From an uncultured Clostridia bacterium (GTDB lineage Bacteria > Bacillota > Clostridia > TANB77 > CAG-465), in the NCBI GenBank assembly GCA_934149365.1, contig CAKPEI010000006.1, positions 1 through 64,000 of the forward strand: a stretch of DNA of 64,000 nt, in the 5' to 3' direction. Under the pieces are notes generated by a model that did not search any database, was not told where the DNA came from, and saw only the letters and a program-made list of their open reading frames with translations. Both the position numbers and the translations under genes were made by a program. Positions 53,088 through 62,235 of the stretch are shown here, in pieces. Position 1 is the stretch's first letter; each line of letters starts with the position of its first letter.

Positions 53088-55110
53088 TGAAAAAACAGCT
53101 TTTAATAGTTATGGTGAGTTTAGTGCAGATGGTAAGGAGTATCATATTTACAACATAGATACTCCTGCACCATGGTGCAATATTCTTGCAAATGAAAGAT
53201 TTGGAACAATTATTTCTAATTTTGGTACTGTTTATAGTTATTACAAAAACAGTAGTGAGTATAAACTTACTAATTGGTGTAATGACTTTGCTAATTTTAT
53301 ACCTGGTGAAACTTTTAAAGGAATATTTGAAGAAGGATATAATCTTGCTTATGGATTTGGCTATGTAAAAGTTTCTGAAGCAAATGAGACGCTTGAAAAA
53401 TACATGGATATATTTATACCAATGAATGATGATGTGAAAATTCATAAGATAACAGTTAAAAATAATAGTGATACCAAACAAGCATTAAATATTGAATATG
53501 CTTTAGATTTAGTTTTAGGTGTTGCTAAAGAAATTACAGATTCATATATACTATCTAGGGAAAATAACAAAAGATTGGAATTTAAAAATCCATATAGTGA
53601 ATACTTTTCAGATGTTATATCATACTTAAAAGTAAATAGTTTAGGAAGTAACATTAACGTGAAATATGATGTAAATACATATAAAGTTAATATAGGAGTT
53701 CAAATTCCTGAAAATTCAGAAACAACATTTGCAATACTTTTTGGAAGTACCACAAATGAAGAAAATATTCCAGAAGTAATAGAAAAATATAGTAGCCTGG
53801 AGAATATATCTGAGGAATACAATAAAACTATAAAATTCTGGGAAAGCAAAGTAACAAAACACTTTAGTACAGGAGATAGTTACGTTGATATAATGGCAAA
53901 TGGTTGGCTATTATACCAAACTATAGTTTCTAGATTGTTCTCAAGAACAGGTTTTTATCAAGCTGGAGGAGCATTTGGCTTTAGAGACCAACTTCAAGAC
54001 TCTATGGCTCTTATTAAGACATGGCCAGAATTTACCAGAAAGCAGATATTAAAACATGCCTCAAAGCAATTTCAAAGAGGAGACGTACTTCATTGGTGGC
54101 ATGAACATAATAATGCAGGAATAAAGACATATTTTAGTGATGATTATTTGTGGCTAGCTTATGTAACTGCAGAGTATGTTAATTTAACAAAAGATGCATC
54201 AATACTTAATGAAAAAGTCCCTTTTCTGCAAGATGTAGATATGCAAGATAGAAGAGAAATATATGATGTATTTAATGAAGCTGATGATGTTGGAACCGTA
54301 TATGAACATTGCATTAGAGCTATAAAATATGGCTTGTCTAGAAAAGGTGAAAATGGACTTTTAGATATAGGCGATGGAGATTGGAATGATGGCTTTAGTT
54401 CTATAAGAGGTCAGTCTGTTTGGCTTACTTTCTTCATGATGGATATTTTGAATAAATTTGCTAAGATAGCTGAATTTATGTTAGATGAAGTAGATAAAAT
54501 GCATTTTTATAGTGAAAGACATATGCTAAAACATGCGATTTTCGAATCAGCATTTGATGGTAATTATTTTGCAAGAGCTTTTTATGATGATGGAAAACCT
54601 TTAGGAACAAAAGACAGTGAAGATTGTAAAATTGATTTGATATCTCAATCATGGGCAGCAATAGCACTTAAAGACTATCCTGATTGTGCAGAAGAGATAA
54701 AGTCTGCTTTAAAATATGCAGAAAAATATTTAGTAGATAGAGAAAATAAAATAATTAAGCTTTTGTATCCACCTTTTGATAATCCTAAAGGAAATCCCGG
54801 ATATATAAAGGCATATGTTCCAGGAGTAAGAGAAAACGGAGGTCAATATACACATGCGGCTGTTTGGCTTGCTAAAGCATATTTTGATATTGGCGAAAAA
54901 GATAAAGGATTAGATATACTTAAAATCTTAACACCAATATATCATTCAAATAACAAAGAAATAGCAGATATATATAAGGTTGAGCCATATGTAATTGCAG
55001 CAGATGTTTATTCTAATGTTGATCATATAGGACGTGGCGGCTGGACTTGGTATACTGGGTCTGCAGCTTGGATGTATAAGGTAATAGAAGATAATTTTAA
55101 AGAAATATAA
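53080..55110 (+). CDS. GH94-type phosphorylase, C-terminal half of a split beta-1,2-glucan synthase
   Basis: 676 residues. N-terminal super-sandwich domain (FNSYGEFSADGKEYHIYNI, TPAPWCNILANERFG), then the (alpha/alpha)6 catalytic domain with GGAFGFRDQLQDSMAL (about 290), GDVLHWWHEHNNAG (about 330), GDGDWNDGF with the catalytic Asp (about 431) and YTHAAVWLAKAY. In full-length cyclic glucan synthases this domain controls chain length by phosphorolysis. Alternatively a free 1,2-beta-oligoglucan phosphorylase. ATG 53080 overlaps the end of the synthase gene, giving translational coupling; the domain is complete, so this is a real split, not a frameshift. Confidence 0.88.
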   Translation: MNNEKTAFNSYGEFSADGKEYHIYNIDTPAPWCNILANERFGTIISNFGTVYSYYKNSSEYKLTNWCNDFANFIPGETFKGIFEEGYNLAYGFGYVKVSEANETLEKYMDIFIPMNDDVKIHKITVKNNSDTKQALNIEYALDLVLGVAKEITDSYILSRENNKRLEFKNPYSEYFSDVISYLKVNSLGSNINVKYDVNTYKVNIGVQIPENSETTFAILFGSTTNEENIPEVIEKYSSLENISEEYNKTIKFWESKVTKHFSTGDSYVDIMANGWLLYQTIVSRLFSRTGFYQAGGAFGFRDQLQDSMALIKTWPEFTRKQILKHASKQFQRGDVLHWWHEHNNAGIKTYFSDDYLWLAYVTAEYVNLTKDASILNEKVPFLQDVDMQDRREIYDVFNEADDVGTVYEHCIRAIKYGLSRKGENGLLDIGDGDWNDGFSSIRGQSVWLTFFMMDILNKFAKIAEFMLDEVDKMHFYSERHMLKHAIFESAFDGNYFARAFYDDGKPLGTKDSEDCKIDLISQSWAAIALKDYPDCAEEIKSALKYAEKYLVDRENKIIKLLYPPFDNPKGNPGYIKAYVPGVRENGGQYTHAAVWLAKAYFDIGEKDKGLDILKILTPIYHSNNKEIADIYKVEPYVIAADVYSNVDHIGRGGWTWYTGSAAWMYKVIEDNFKEI

Positions 55111-55117
55111 TAATCAA

Positions 55118-55152
55118 GAAGAGGCAATAATTAAAATGTTGCTTCTTTTTTT
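55118..55152 (+). terminator. Terminator after the glucan genes
   Basis: AGAAGAGGCAA and TTGCTTCTTTTTTT form a stem with one mismatch and a long T-run. The T-run borders the purA -35 box. Confidence 0.78.
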
Positions 55153-55179
55153 GACTTATGTAACCTGTTATGGTATAAT
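55151..55179 (+). promoter_or_regulatory. Promoter of purA
   Basis: TTGACT (55151-55156), 17 bp, TATAAT (55174-55179) with TATGG before it, 54 bp upstream of the start codon. Confidence 0.75.
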
Positions 55180-55233
55180 ATTCAGGTAAAACTTGGCGTG
55201 CCAAAATATTAATATATTAAAGGAGAATATAAA

Positions 55234-56559
55234 ATGATTAAAGAAAACAAAGGAAATGTATCAATTGTAGTCGGTCTTCAGTGGGGTGACGAAGGTAAAG
55301 GACGGGTTACTCATTACATGTCAAAAGATATGGATTGTGTAATCAGAGCAACAGGTGGAAATAACGCAGGACATACTTTAAGTCTAAATGGTAAAAAGCA
55401 TGTTGTACATCTTTTGCCCAGTTCAATACTTAACCCTAATGTTGTATCTATTATAGGGTCGGCTGTACTTGTAGACCCAATTGTTTTGCTTGAAGAGATG
55501 AATAATGTTATTTCTTCTGGCATACCACTTAAAACTACTAACTTTTTAATTAGTGATAGAGCTCACGTCATAATGCCATATCACAAACTTGAAGACGAGT
55601 GGTATGAAGCAAAAAAGGAAAGGAAGATAGGAACAACCAAAAGAGGAATAGGGCCGTGCGCTGCTGATAAGTGTAACAGAATAGGTGTACGCATGTGTGA
55701 CTTGTTTGATAAAGATGTATTAAGGCGCAAAATAACAGAAGCTTTAAGTGTTAAGTCAAGAGATTTTTTTGTAAAGAGAGTTCCGATTAAGTCAATAATC
55801 GAAGGTATGGTAAACGCCTATTATATTGACTCTAAATCAGAATTCAAGGATGTATACGATGAAAAAGTAACAATGAATAGTCTTAAAGACTTTATCAAAA
55901 ATACGGACATTATTACTTTGTATGATGTATATAGCGGTAAAAAGTTCCTTATAGAAGGAGCTCAAGCTACTTATCTTGACCTTGACCACGGAAATTATCC
56001 GTTTGTTACTTCTTCGTATCCTATCGCAAGCGGGTGCCTTTCTGGAGCGGGTATTGGACCCACTGCTGTTAAAAGTGTAATTGGTGTAGCCAAAGCTTAT
56101 TGTTCTAGAGTGGGAGAGGGGCCTTTCCCTACTGAGCAAAACAATGAAATTGGTGATACTATAAGAGAACTTGGCGGCGAATATGGTGCTACAACTAAAA
56201 GGCCAAGAAGATGTGGCTGGCTAGATCTTGTGGCTTTAAAGTATGCTTGTATGTTAAATGGCGTAACGGAACTTTGTATCAATCATATAGATACCATAGG
56301 AAAATTAAGTACAATTGATGTGGCTATATCATATTTGGAAAATAATCAGATGATTTATCATGTACCAACAGACATGTATAAATGCAAGCCTGTTTACAAA
56401 ACATTTAAGGGAGGTTGGAATACAGACGGCATAATTAAATATCAAGACTTGCCAAAGAATTGTAGAGCTTACATCGAATTCATTGAAGAATTTGTCGGAG
56501 TACCTATAAAATATATAGGTGTTGGAGCAGATGATACAAGAACAATTATAAAAGAGTAA
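55234..56559 (+). CDS. purA: Adenylosuccinate synthetase
   Basis: 441 residues; joins IMP and aspartate using GTP. LQWGDEGKGRVTHYM (P-loop with catalytic Asp, about 14-28; the usual GK-G-K-I is R-V-T here), TGGNNAGHTL (about 45-54), GTTKRGIGPC (about 135-144), EGAQATYLDLDHGNYPFVTSS (about 235-255) and KRPRRCGWLD. The catalytic Asp is kept, so it is PurA rather than the PurZ variant. A diverged member with more GC-rich codons than its neighbours. Confidence 0.93.
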   Translation: MIKENKGNVSIVVGLQWGDEGKGRVTHYMSKDMDCVIRATGGNNAGHTLSLNGKKHVVHLLPSSILNPNVVSIIGSAVLVDPIVLLEEMNNVISSGIPLKTTNFLISDRAHVIMPYHKLEDEWYEAKKERKIGTTKRGIGPCAADKCNRIGVRMCDLFDKDVLRRKITEALSVKSRDFFVKRVPIKSIIEGMVNAYYIDSKSEFKDVYDEKVTMNSLKDFIKNTDIITLYDVYSGKKFLIEGAQATYLDLDHGNYPFVTSSYPIASGCLSGAGIGPTAVKSVIGVAKAYCSRVGEGPFPTEQNNEIGDTIRELGGEYGATTKRPRRCGWLDLVALKYACMLNGVTELCINHIDTIGKLSTIDVAISYLENNQMIYHVPTDMYKCKPVYKTFKGGWNTDGIIKYQDLPKNCRAYIEFIEEFVGVPIKYIGVGADDTRTIIKE

Positions 56560-56567
56560 GTATATAA

Positions 56568-56604
56568 AGAACACTTAGAAATTAATTTTTCTAGGTGTTT
56601 CTTT
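56568..56604 (+). terminator. Terminator after purA
   Basis: AACACTTAGAAA (56570-56581) and TTTCTAGGTGTT (56588-56599; one G-U pair), followed by TCTTT. Confidence 0.8.
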
Positions 56605-56662
56605 AGTTTTAGATATTACTGTGAAATTATGGAAATAATAACCTTAAATGTTGCTCATTTTG

Positions 56663-56690
56663 TTGCAAATTATATATTTTATGATATAAT
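56663..56690 (+). promoter_or_regulatory. Promoter of tig-clpP-clpX
   Basis: TTGCAA (56663-56668), 16 bp, TATAAT (56685-56690), 39 bp before tig. No CIRCE or CtsR-type repeat was seen nearby. Confidence 0.6.
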
Positions 56691-56729
56691 TAAATAGTTA
56701 AATTTTATTATCAAATTGGAGGAAATAAC

Positions 56730-58013
56730 ATGAGTGTAGAAGTAAAAAAATTAGAAAATTCAAAAGTAACTATGGATTTTAAAGTATCTAAGGAAGATTT
56801 TAACAAGGCTTTAGATGAAGCTTTCGCAAAAAATGCAAAAAACTTTAAAATACCTGGTTTTAGAAACGGAAAAGTTCCTAGAAACGTAGTTGAAAAAACT
56901 TACGGTGAAGGAGTACTATATGACGAAGCATTTAGTATTGCAGCAGAAAAAGAATATGAAGAAGCTATAAAAGCTAATGATTTATTTGTAGTATCAAGAC
57001 CTGAAGTTGATATAAAAGAAATAGGTAAAGATAAAGATCTTGAATTTACAATAACAGTATATGTTAAACCAGAAGTAGAAATAAAAGACTATAAAGGAAT
57101 TGAAATAGAAAAAGTTTCTGAAAAAGTAACAGCAGAAGATGTAAAAAAAGAATTAGAGAATATTCAAGATAAAAATGCAAGAATATTAACTGTTGAAGAC
57201 GGTGAAGTAAAAAACAAAGATATTGCAGTTATAGATTTTGAAGGTTTCTTAGACGGTGTTGCTTTCGAAGGTGGAAAAGCTGAAAAATATGAATTAGAAA
57301 TAGGTAGTGGAAGCTTTATCCCAGGCTTTGAAGAGCAAATAATTGGTATGAAAAATGGTGAAGAAAAAGATATCAATGTTACATTCCCTGAAGAGTATCA
57401 TAGTGCAGATCTAGCTGGTAAAGCAGTTGTATTCAAGATTAAATTACATGAAATAAAAAGAAAAGAATTACCAAAATTAGATGATGATTTTGCTAAAGAT
57501 ATATCTGAATTTGATACTTTTGAAGAATATAAAAAGAGTGTAAAAGCAAGATTAGAAGAAACTAAAAAGAATATGGCAAAAGCAGAAAGAGAAAACAAAA
57601 TAATTGAGAAATTAGCGGAAAAAGTAACAGTAGAAATTCCAGAATCAATGGTAGATATGGAAATAGATACAATGATAAGAAACTTTGAAGGTAACTTAGC
57701 ATATCAAGGAATTTCATTAGAACAATACATGCAAATGTTAAATACTGATATTAATGGTTTAAGAGCACAATTTAGAGATAATGCAATAAAAGAAATAAAG
57801 ATAAAACTTGCAATGGAAAGTGTTGCAAACCAAGAAAAAGTAGAAGCAACTGCAGAGGAAATAGATAAGAGAATAGAAGAATTATCTGCTCAATATGGAG
57901 AAGGTTCTGCTGATTCATTAAAAGCTAATGAAAATGCAAGACATTATATGGAAGAAAGAATTAAGGAAGAAAAATTATTAGACATACTAGTTAAAAATGC
58001 TGTAGAAAAATAA
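56730..58013 (+). CDS. tig: Trigger factor
   Basis: 427 residues; ribosome-associated chaperone and prolyl isomerase. The ribosome-binding FKIPGFRNGKVPRNVVEKTYG is at about 38-58, the FKBP domain at about 160-240 (DIAVIDFEGFLDGVAFEGG, IPGFEEQIIGMKNGEEKD), and helical arms follow. Normal length. First gene of tig-clpP-clpX, with AGGAGGAAATAAC-type spacing before the ATG. Confidence 0.97.
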   Translation: MSVEVKKLENSKVTMDFKVSKEDFNKALDEAFAKNAKNFKIPGFRNGKVPRNVVEKTYGEGVLYDEAFSIAAEKEYEEAIKANDLFVVSRPEVDIKEIGKDKDLEFTITVYVKPEVEIKDYKGIEIEKVSEKVTAEDVKKELENIQDKNARILTVEDGEVKNKDIAVIDFEGFLDGVAFEGGKAEKYELEIGSGSFIPGFEEQIIGMKNGEEKDINVTFPEEYHSADLAGKAVVFKIKLHEIKRKELPKLDDDFAKDISEFDTFEEYKKSVKARLEETKKNMAKAERENKIIEKLAEKVTVEIPESMVDMEIDTMIRNFEGNLAYQGISLEQYMQMLNTDINGLRAQFRDNAIKEIKIKLAMESVANQEKVEATAEEIDKRIEELSAQYGEGSADSLKANENARHYMEERIKEEKLLDILVKNAVEK

Positions 58014-58040
58014 TTTATCTTTATAGTAGGAGGTTTTAAA

Positions 58041-58637
58041 ATGAAAAATAGTTTAGTACCTATGGTTATAGAGCAAACAAGTAAAGGGGAAAGATCATAT
58101 GATATTTTCTCTAGACTTTTAAAAGAGAGAATAATCTTTTTAGGAGAAGAAGTAAATGACGCTTCAGCTTCACTTATAGTAGCTCAGCTATTATTCTTAG
58201 ATGCTGAAGACCCAGGAAAAGATATATACTTATATATAAACAGCCCTGGTGGAAGTGTTACAGCAGGAATGGCTATATATGACACAATGCAATATATAAA
58301 ATCTGATGTATCTACAATATGTATAGGTATGGCTGCAAGTATGGGAGCATTTCTTTTAGCTGCTGGTAAAAAAGGTAAAAGATTTTCACTTCCTAATTCT
58401 ACAATAATGATTCACCAACCTCTAGGTGGTGTTCAAGGTCAAGCAAGTGACATCAAAATACACACAGAATATTTATTAAATATAAAAGAAAAATTAAATA
58501 GAATATTAAGTGAAAATACTGGAAAGCCACTAGAACAAGTTGAAAAAGACACTGATAGAGACAATTTCTTATCAGCAGATGAGGCAAAAGAATATGGACT
58601 TATTGACGGTGTTATGAATAATATTAGTGAATTATAA
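58041..58637 (+). CDS. clpP: ATP-dependent Clp protease proteolytic subunit
   Basis: 198 residues. Catalytic Ser in GMAASMGAFLL (about 96-106), His in IMIHQPLGG (about 119-127) and Asp in the DTDRDNF segment (about 172). Serine protease that forms 14-mers and works with ClpX. GTAGGAGG upstream, 27 bp after tig. Confidence 0.97.
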   Translation: MKNSLVPMVIEQTSKGERSYDIFSRLLKERIIFLGEEVNDASASLIVAQLLFLDAEDPGKDIYLYINSPGGSVTAGMAIYDTMQYIKSDVSTICIGMAASMGAFLLAAGKKGKRFSLPNSTIMIHQPLGGVQGQASDIKIHTEYLLNIKEKLNRILSENTGKPLEQVEKDTDRDNFLSADEAKEYGLIDGVMNNISEL

Positions 58638-58655
58638 TTGATAAGGAGAATTTAA

Positions 58656-59939
58656 ATGCCAAAGAAAAAAGATACTGGTTATGATATATTTTGTTCATTT
58701 TGTGGTAGATATAAAGATGAAGTAAATAAAATAATTGCAGGTCCAAATGGAATATTTATTTGTGATGAATGTATTGATACATGTAATAGAATTATTTTAG
58801 AAGATATCATGGAAAGTGATGATAAGCAAGAAGAAATAGGGGCAAAAGTGATAGAGAACACTGAAATACCATCTCCGGAACAAATAAACAAAATATTAGA
58901 TGAATACGTAATAGGGCAGAAAGATGCTAAAAGAGTATTATCTGTTGCAGTATATAACCATTACAAAAGAATAAAAAATATGGATAAAATTGATGATGTT
59001 GAACTTCAAAAGAGTAATATATTAATGATAGGGCCAACTGGTTCTGGTAAAACATTGATAGCACAAACTCTTGCAAAAGTATTAAGAGTGCCATTTGCAA
59101 TAGCAGATGCTACCACTTTAACAGAAGCAGGATATGTTGGAGAAGATGTAGAGAATATACTACTTAGACTTATTCAAGCAGCTGATTATGACATATCTAA
59201 AGCTGAAAAAGGTATTATCTATATCGACGAATTAGATAAGATTTCTAGGAAATCAGAAAACCCTTCAATAACAAGGGATGTAAGCGGTGAAGGTGTTCAA
59301 CAGGCACTACTTAAAATTATAGAGGGAACTGTTGCAAGTGTACCACCTACTGGTGGAAGAAAACACCCTCAACAAGAATATCTAAAGATTGATACATCTA
59401 ATATATTATTTATATGTGGTGGAGCATTTGAAGGCTTAGAAAAGATAATAGAGAGCCGTACCGGCGAAAAAGTTATGGGCTTCGGTGCAAAGGTAATCGA
59501 AAAGAAAGATATAGACTATGGAACTATTTTTTCAGAAGTATTACCTCATGATATTATAAAATTTGGACTTATACCAGAGTTAGTAGGAAGATTACCGATT
59601 ATAACATCATTAGGGCAATTAGATAAAGAAGCCTTTATTGATATATTAACTAAACCTAAAAATGCAATTATAAAACAATATAAGAAAATGTTCAAGATGG
59701 ATGATGTCGAGTTAGAGTTTGAAGACGATGCACTTGACGAGATAGTAAATTTGGCTATTGAAAGAAAAACAGGTGCTAGAGGGCTAAGATCTATACTTGA
59801 AAAAGTAATGCTAACAGCTATGTATGAAGTCCCTTCAAATAAAAACATTAAAAAATGTATTATAACAAAAAATGTTGTTACAAAAGGTGCAAAACCTACA
59901 TATATAAAAACTAATATAAGTAGTGCTAAAGTAAAATAA
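58656..59939 (+). CDS. clpX: ATP-dependent Clp protease ATP-binding subunit ClpX
   Basis: 427 residues. Four-Cys zinc domain (FCSFCGRYKDEV and FICDECIDTC, about 11-45), Walker A GPTGSGKT (about 128-135), Walker B IIYIDELDKI (about 188-197) and sensor GARGLRSILE (about 375-384). Unfoldase feeding ClpP. Followed by a terminator. Confidence 0.98.
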   Translation: MPKKKDTGYDIFCSFCGRYKDEVNKIIAGPNGIFICDECIDTCNRIILEDIMESDDKQEEIGAKVIENTEIPSPEQINKILDEYVIGQKDAKRVLSVAVYNHYKRIKNMDKIDDVELQKSNILMIGPTGSGKTLIAQTLAKVLRVPFAIADATTLTEAGYVGEDVENILLRLIQAADYDISKAEKGIIYIDELDKISRKSENPSITRDVSGEGVQQALLKIIEGTVASVPPTGGRKHPQQEYLKIDTSNILFICGGAFEGLEKIIESRTGEKVMGFGAKVIEKKDIDYGTIFSEVLPHDIIKFGLIPELVGRLPIITSLGQLDKEAFIDILTKPKNAIIKQYKKMFKMDDVELEFEDDALDEIVNLAIERKTGARGLRSILEKVMLTAMYEVPSNKNIKKCIITKNVVTKGAKPTYIKTNISSAKVK

Positions 59940-59955
59940 CAATAGAAATATATGA

Positions 59956-59987
59956 ATGTCTAGTAAATTATTGCTAGACATTTTTTT
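59956..59987 (+). terminator. Terminator after clpX
   Basis: ATGTCTAG (59956-59963) and CTAGACAT (59974-59981), then seven T. Confidence 0.85.
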
Positions 59988-60007
59988 GTAAAAAAGATAA
60001 AAAAGTG

Positions 60008-60058
60008 TTGACAAACGTTTGTTTGTATATTATAATTAAACCATAAGAACAAGTGTTC
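60008..60058 (+). promoter_or_regulatory. SOS promoter with two LexA-type boxes
   Basis: TTGACA (60008-60013), 17 bp, TATAAT (60031-60036). AAACGTTTGTTT (60013-60024) lies in the spacer, and a perfect GAAC-N4-GTTC box, GAACAAGTGTTC, is at 60047-60058, just before the ribosome site. Clostridial and Bacillus LexA boxes share this form. Confidence 0.82.
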
Positions 60059-60070
60059 AGAGGTGATAAT

Positions 60071-60373
60071 ATGAAAAAAACGAGAAAATATAAAATAAAC
60101 ATAAAAAGGATATCTATGAATATACTAATTATACTTACTATATTTATGATATATAATATATTTACATCAAACATTTTTGGTAAAAAAGAACTTAAAACTG
60201 AAAATATAACTATAGCAGCTCATGATACATTATGGAATATTTCAAGTAATATATGTAAAAGTAATTCTAGCTTAAATGTTCAAGAAGTTATAAATGATAT
60301 AAAAGAAATAAACGGCTTAGAAAATAATAATATAGTTGCAGGTCATACATTAGCCATTCCGATATATGAATAA
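60071..60373 (+). CDS. YneA-like SOS-induced LysM membrane protein
   Basis: 100 residues: a basic start, one membrane segment (about 17-36) and a C-terminal LysM domain (TIAAHDTLWNISSNICKSNS ... INDIKEINGLENNNIVAGHTL in parts, about 50-97). B. subtilis YneA has the same layout and blocks division during the SOS response. Two LexA-type boxes upstream support the same role. Start ATG 60071 with AGAGGTGAT upstream. The recombinase gene on the opposite strand is convergent, not part of the unit. Confidence 0.82.
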   Translation: MKKTRKYKINIKRISMNILIILTIFMIYNIFTSNIFGKKELKTENITIAAHDTLWNISSNICKSNSSLNVQEVINDIKEINGLENNNIVAGHTLAIPIYE

Positions 60374-60375
60374 TA

Positions 60376-60411
60376 AAATATGAAGGGGAATTTACTCGCC
60401 TTCATATTTTT
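60376..60411. terminator. Bidirectional terminator
   Basis: AAATATGAAGG and CCTTCATATTT (60399-60409) flank a 12-nt loop, with T-run on the right; its right arm overlaps the last codons of the convergent recombinase gene. Confidence 0.85.
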
Positions 60412-61367
60412 GTATTATTTAATGGGTTATTGTCTAATGCATCTCGTACATCGTCATTATCAATATGAGTATATATTTCAGTAGTAGATATTGACTCATG
60501 ACCTAATACTTGCTGTAAAGCCCTAATGTCTACATTACCATATTTGTGCATTAATGTTGCTGCTGTATGTCTTAGTTTGTGTGGCGAATATTTATTTGGA
60601 TCTAAACCAGCTTGGACTATATATTTTTTTACTGTTACTTCTACAGTTCTTTTACCAATTCTTTTCTTCCTACTACTTAAAAATAAAGCATTTTTGTCTA
60701 TTACGCCATCTACAGGACGTTCTTTAAGATAATTGGAGATAGCAGATAAACATGCATCATTTAAGTGTATAGAGCGTTCTTTATTACCTTTACCGATAAC
60801 TGTTAAAGTATCATCTCTTATATTAGTAAGATTTATATTAACAAGTTCTGAAAGTCGTAAACCACAATTCAAGAATAAAGTTAGTATAGCATAGTCCCTA
60901 TTTTTATGTTTACCATCAACGGAGTGGAGTAGGGAGACGGCTTCATCCAAGTTTAAATATTTTGGCATTCTTTTTCCAAGTTTTGGAGTTTCCAAATCAA
61001 TCGTTGGGTTAACTTGCAATAATTTTTCTTTGTTACAAAGGTAATTGTAAAAAGATTTTATTGTAGCAATTTTTCTGGCTCTAGAAACTGGTTTTGCATT
61101 TAAATCATTTGACATATGATATAAATAATTATAAAAATCTGATAATGATAAATTTTTAAAAAATTCTATATCTAAATCTCTAATATCAATTTCTTCTAAA
61201 TTTTCAATTTTTAAATTATATCTATCACGTTTTAAATATCTAAATAAAGCTCTTAAATCATAATAATATTCTTTTACAGTTGCTGCAGATCTATTTTTAA
61301 TAGTTTGCATGTAAATTAGATAATTTTTTATAATAATTGGAACATCTTCATAATCTGTTGTATTCAT
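60402..61367 (-). CDS. Tyrosine recombinase (XerC/XerD family)
   Basis: 321 residues. N-terminal SAM-like core-binding domain (about 8-105) and catalytic domain with Arg in NCGLRLSELVN (about 170), Lys in GKGNKERSI (about 193), HKLRHTAATLM (about 264-274), LGHESISTT (about 289) and nucleophile Tyr in TEIYTH (about 298): all six active-site residues. Length and lack of extra domains fit a housekeeping XerC/D/A type rather than a phage integrase. AGGTTAA-type weak ribosome site. Confidence 0.93.
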   Translation of the reverse strand: MNTTDYEDVPIIIKNYLIYMQTIKNRSAATVKEYYYDLRALFRYLKRDRYNLKIENLEEIDIRDLDIEFFKNLSLSDFYNYLYHMSNDLNAKPVSRARKIATIKSFYNYLCNKEKLLQVNPTIDLETPKLGKRMPKYLNLDEAVSLLHSVDGKHKNRDYAILTLFLNCGLRLSELVNINLTNIRDDTLTVIGKGNKERSIHLNDACLSAISNYLKERPVDGVIDKNALFLSSRKKRIGKRTVEVTVKKYIVQAGLDPNKYSPHKLRHTAATLMHKYGNVDIRALQQVLGHESISTTEIYTHIDNDDVRDALDNNPLNNTKI

Positions 61368-61742
61368 AAATTAACCTCCAAAAAACGACGCTCTAGAATC
61401 GATTTTAAGCCATTTTTATTATTAGGGGTATATACCAGGTCAGCTTAAAAAAAGCTTATTTTATCAAATCTTAACAAATTTATAATTATGCTAGGAAAAA
61501 GTAACTTAATTATAAGGTAGGTATCAAAAAATTATATAAGTTAATCATATATAAAGAATATAAAATAAAAAACTTATAAAACTAATATTTATAATAGTAA
61601 AAAGGCTAGTAATCAAATGTATACATATATAATAACAGATATAAGCAAAATAAGCAATATTTTAACTACCTGTTTTTCGCAAAATTTATATTTTGCGCAA
61701 TTATTAAAAACATTTTATATAGGGCTTTCACCCTTCTTCTCC
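61368..61742. other. Gene-free intergenic region
   Basis: 375 bp, very AT-rich, between the divergent end of xer and the 61743 gene. It holds an 8-bp stem, CGCAAAAT (61678-61685) with ATTTTGCG (61690-61697), without a T-tract, and small repeats of TATA type. No ORF with a ribosome site was found. Nothing further can be assigned. Confidence 0.5.
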
Positions 61743-62015
61743 TCAATTATTCTTTTTTAACATTGCACTATTATCTACAAAGAAATCAGATTTTTTATTA
61801 TATAGTTGTTCGTTTGCTCTGCATGCTAATAAACGTTGCATATAATACATTGACTCACATACATTCTTATCCAAATACAAAAATCTTAAATCTAACAAAT
61901 TTTCAGATATACTTTTTTGACTAATATACAACGAATTTATTAATAAACTAATTTCTTTTGCTGTTAATGATAATACTACCTTTTTTCTATTATATATGTA
62001 ATTAAATATTTTAAT
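61743..62015 (-). CDS. Small hypothetical protein, probable non-canonical ATT start
   Basis: From a TTG at 61931 it reads MYISQKSISENLLDLRFLYL and ends with SDFFVDNSAMLKKNN, but clear coding sequence continues upstream in frame (VVLSLTAKEISLLINSL). There is no ATG, GTG or TTG further up; a GAAGGGGG ribosome site sits 7 nt before an ATT codon at 62015-62013, giving 90 residues starting (M)KIFNYIYNRKK. Helical, no membrane segment, no family recognised. Its promoter at 62068-62096 is overlapped by an inverted repeat. Confidence 0.6.
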   Translation of the reverse strand: MKIFNYIYNRKKVVLSLTAKEISLLINSLYISQKSISENLLDLRFLYLDKNVCESMYYMQRLLACRANEQLYNKKSDFFVDNSAMLKKNN

Positions 62016-62052
62016 ATAGATACCCCCTTCTAATATTAGTATCGAACACAGA

Positions 62053-62096
62053 TTACATAATATATAAAATATAGCGTATTATGTAAATTTTGTCAA
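62053..62096 (-). promoter_or_regulatory. Promoter with operator-like inverted repeat
   Basis: On the minus strand TTGACA (62096-62091), 17 bp, TATATT (62073-62068). A perfect inverted repeat TTACATAATA (62053-62062) and TATTATGTAA (62077-62086) brackets the -10 box, an arrangement typical of repressor operators. One arm recurs in the promoter spacer at 63303-63319. Confidence 0.65.
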
Positions 62097-62235
62097 ACTT
62101 TAGGTACTGACATAACATTGTTTTTTATTATAAGTCTACTACTCCTTTAAATTAAATAACAGATTTTTTATTTCTCGACAAGTTTCGACACCAATTAATT
62201 TGATTATATGAAATAATACATTAGAGGTTGATTAT

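Noticed and set aside
55234..56559. PurZ, the phage enzyme for 2-aminoadenine synthesis
   Set aside because: The catalytic Asp of the GDEGKG motif is kept, so ordinary PurA is more likely.
60402..61367. Phage or integrative-element integrase marking a mobile island
   Set aside because: Xer-like length and domains, no tRNA gene, attachment repeats or phage genes nearby.
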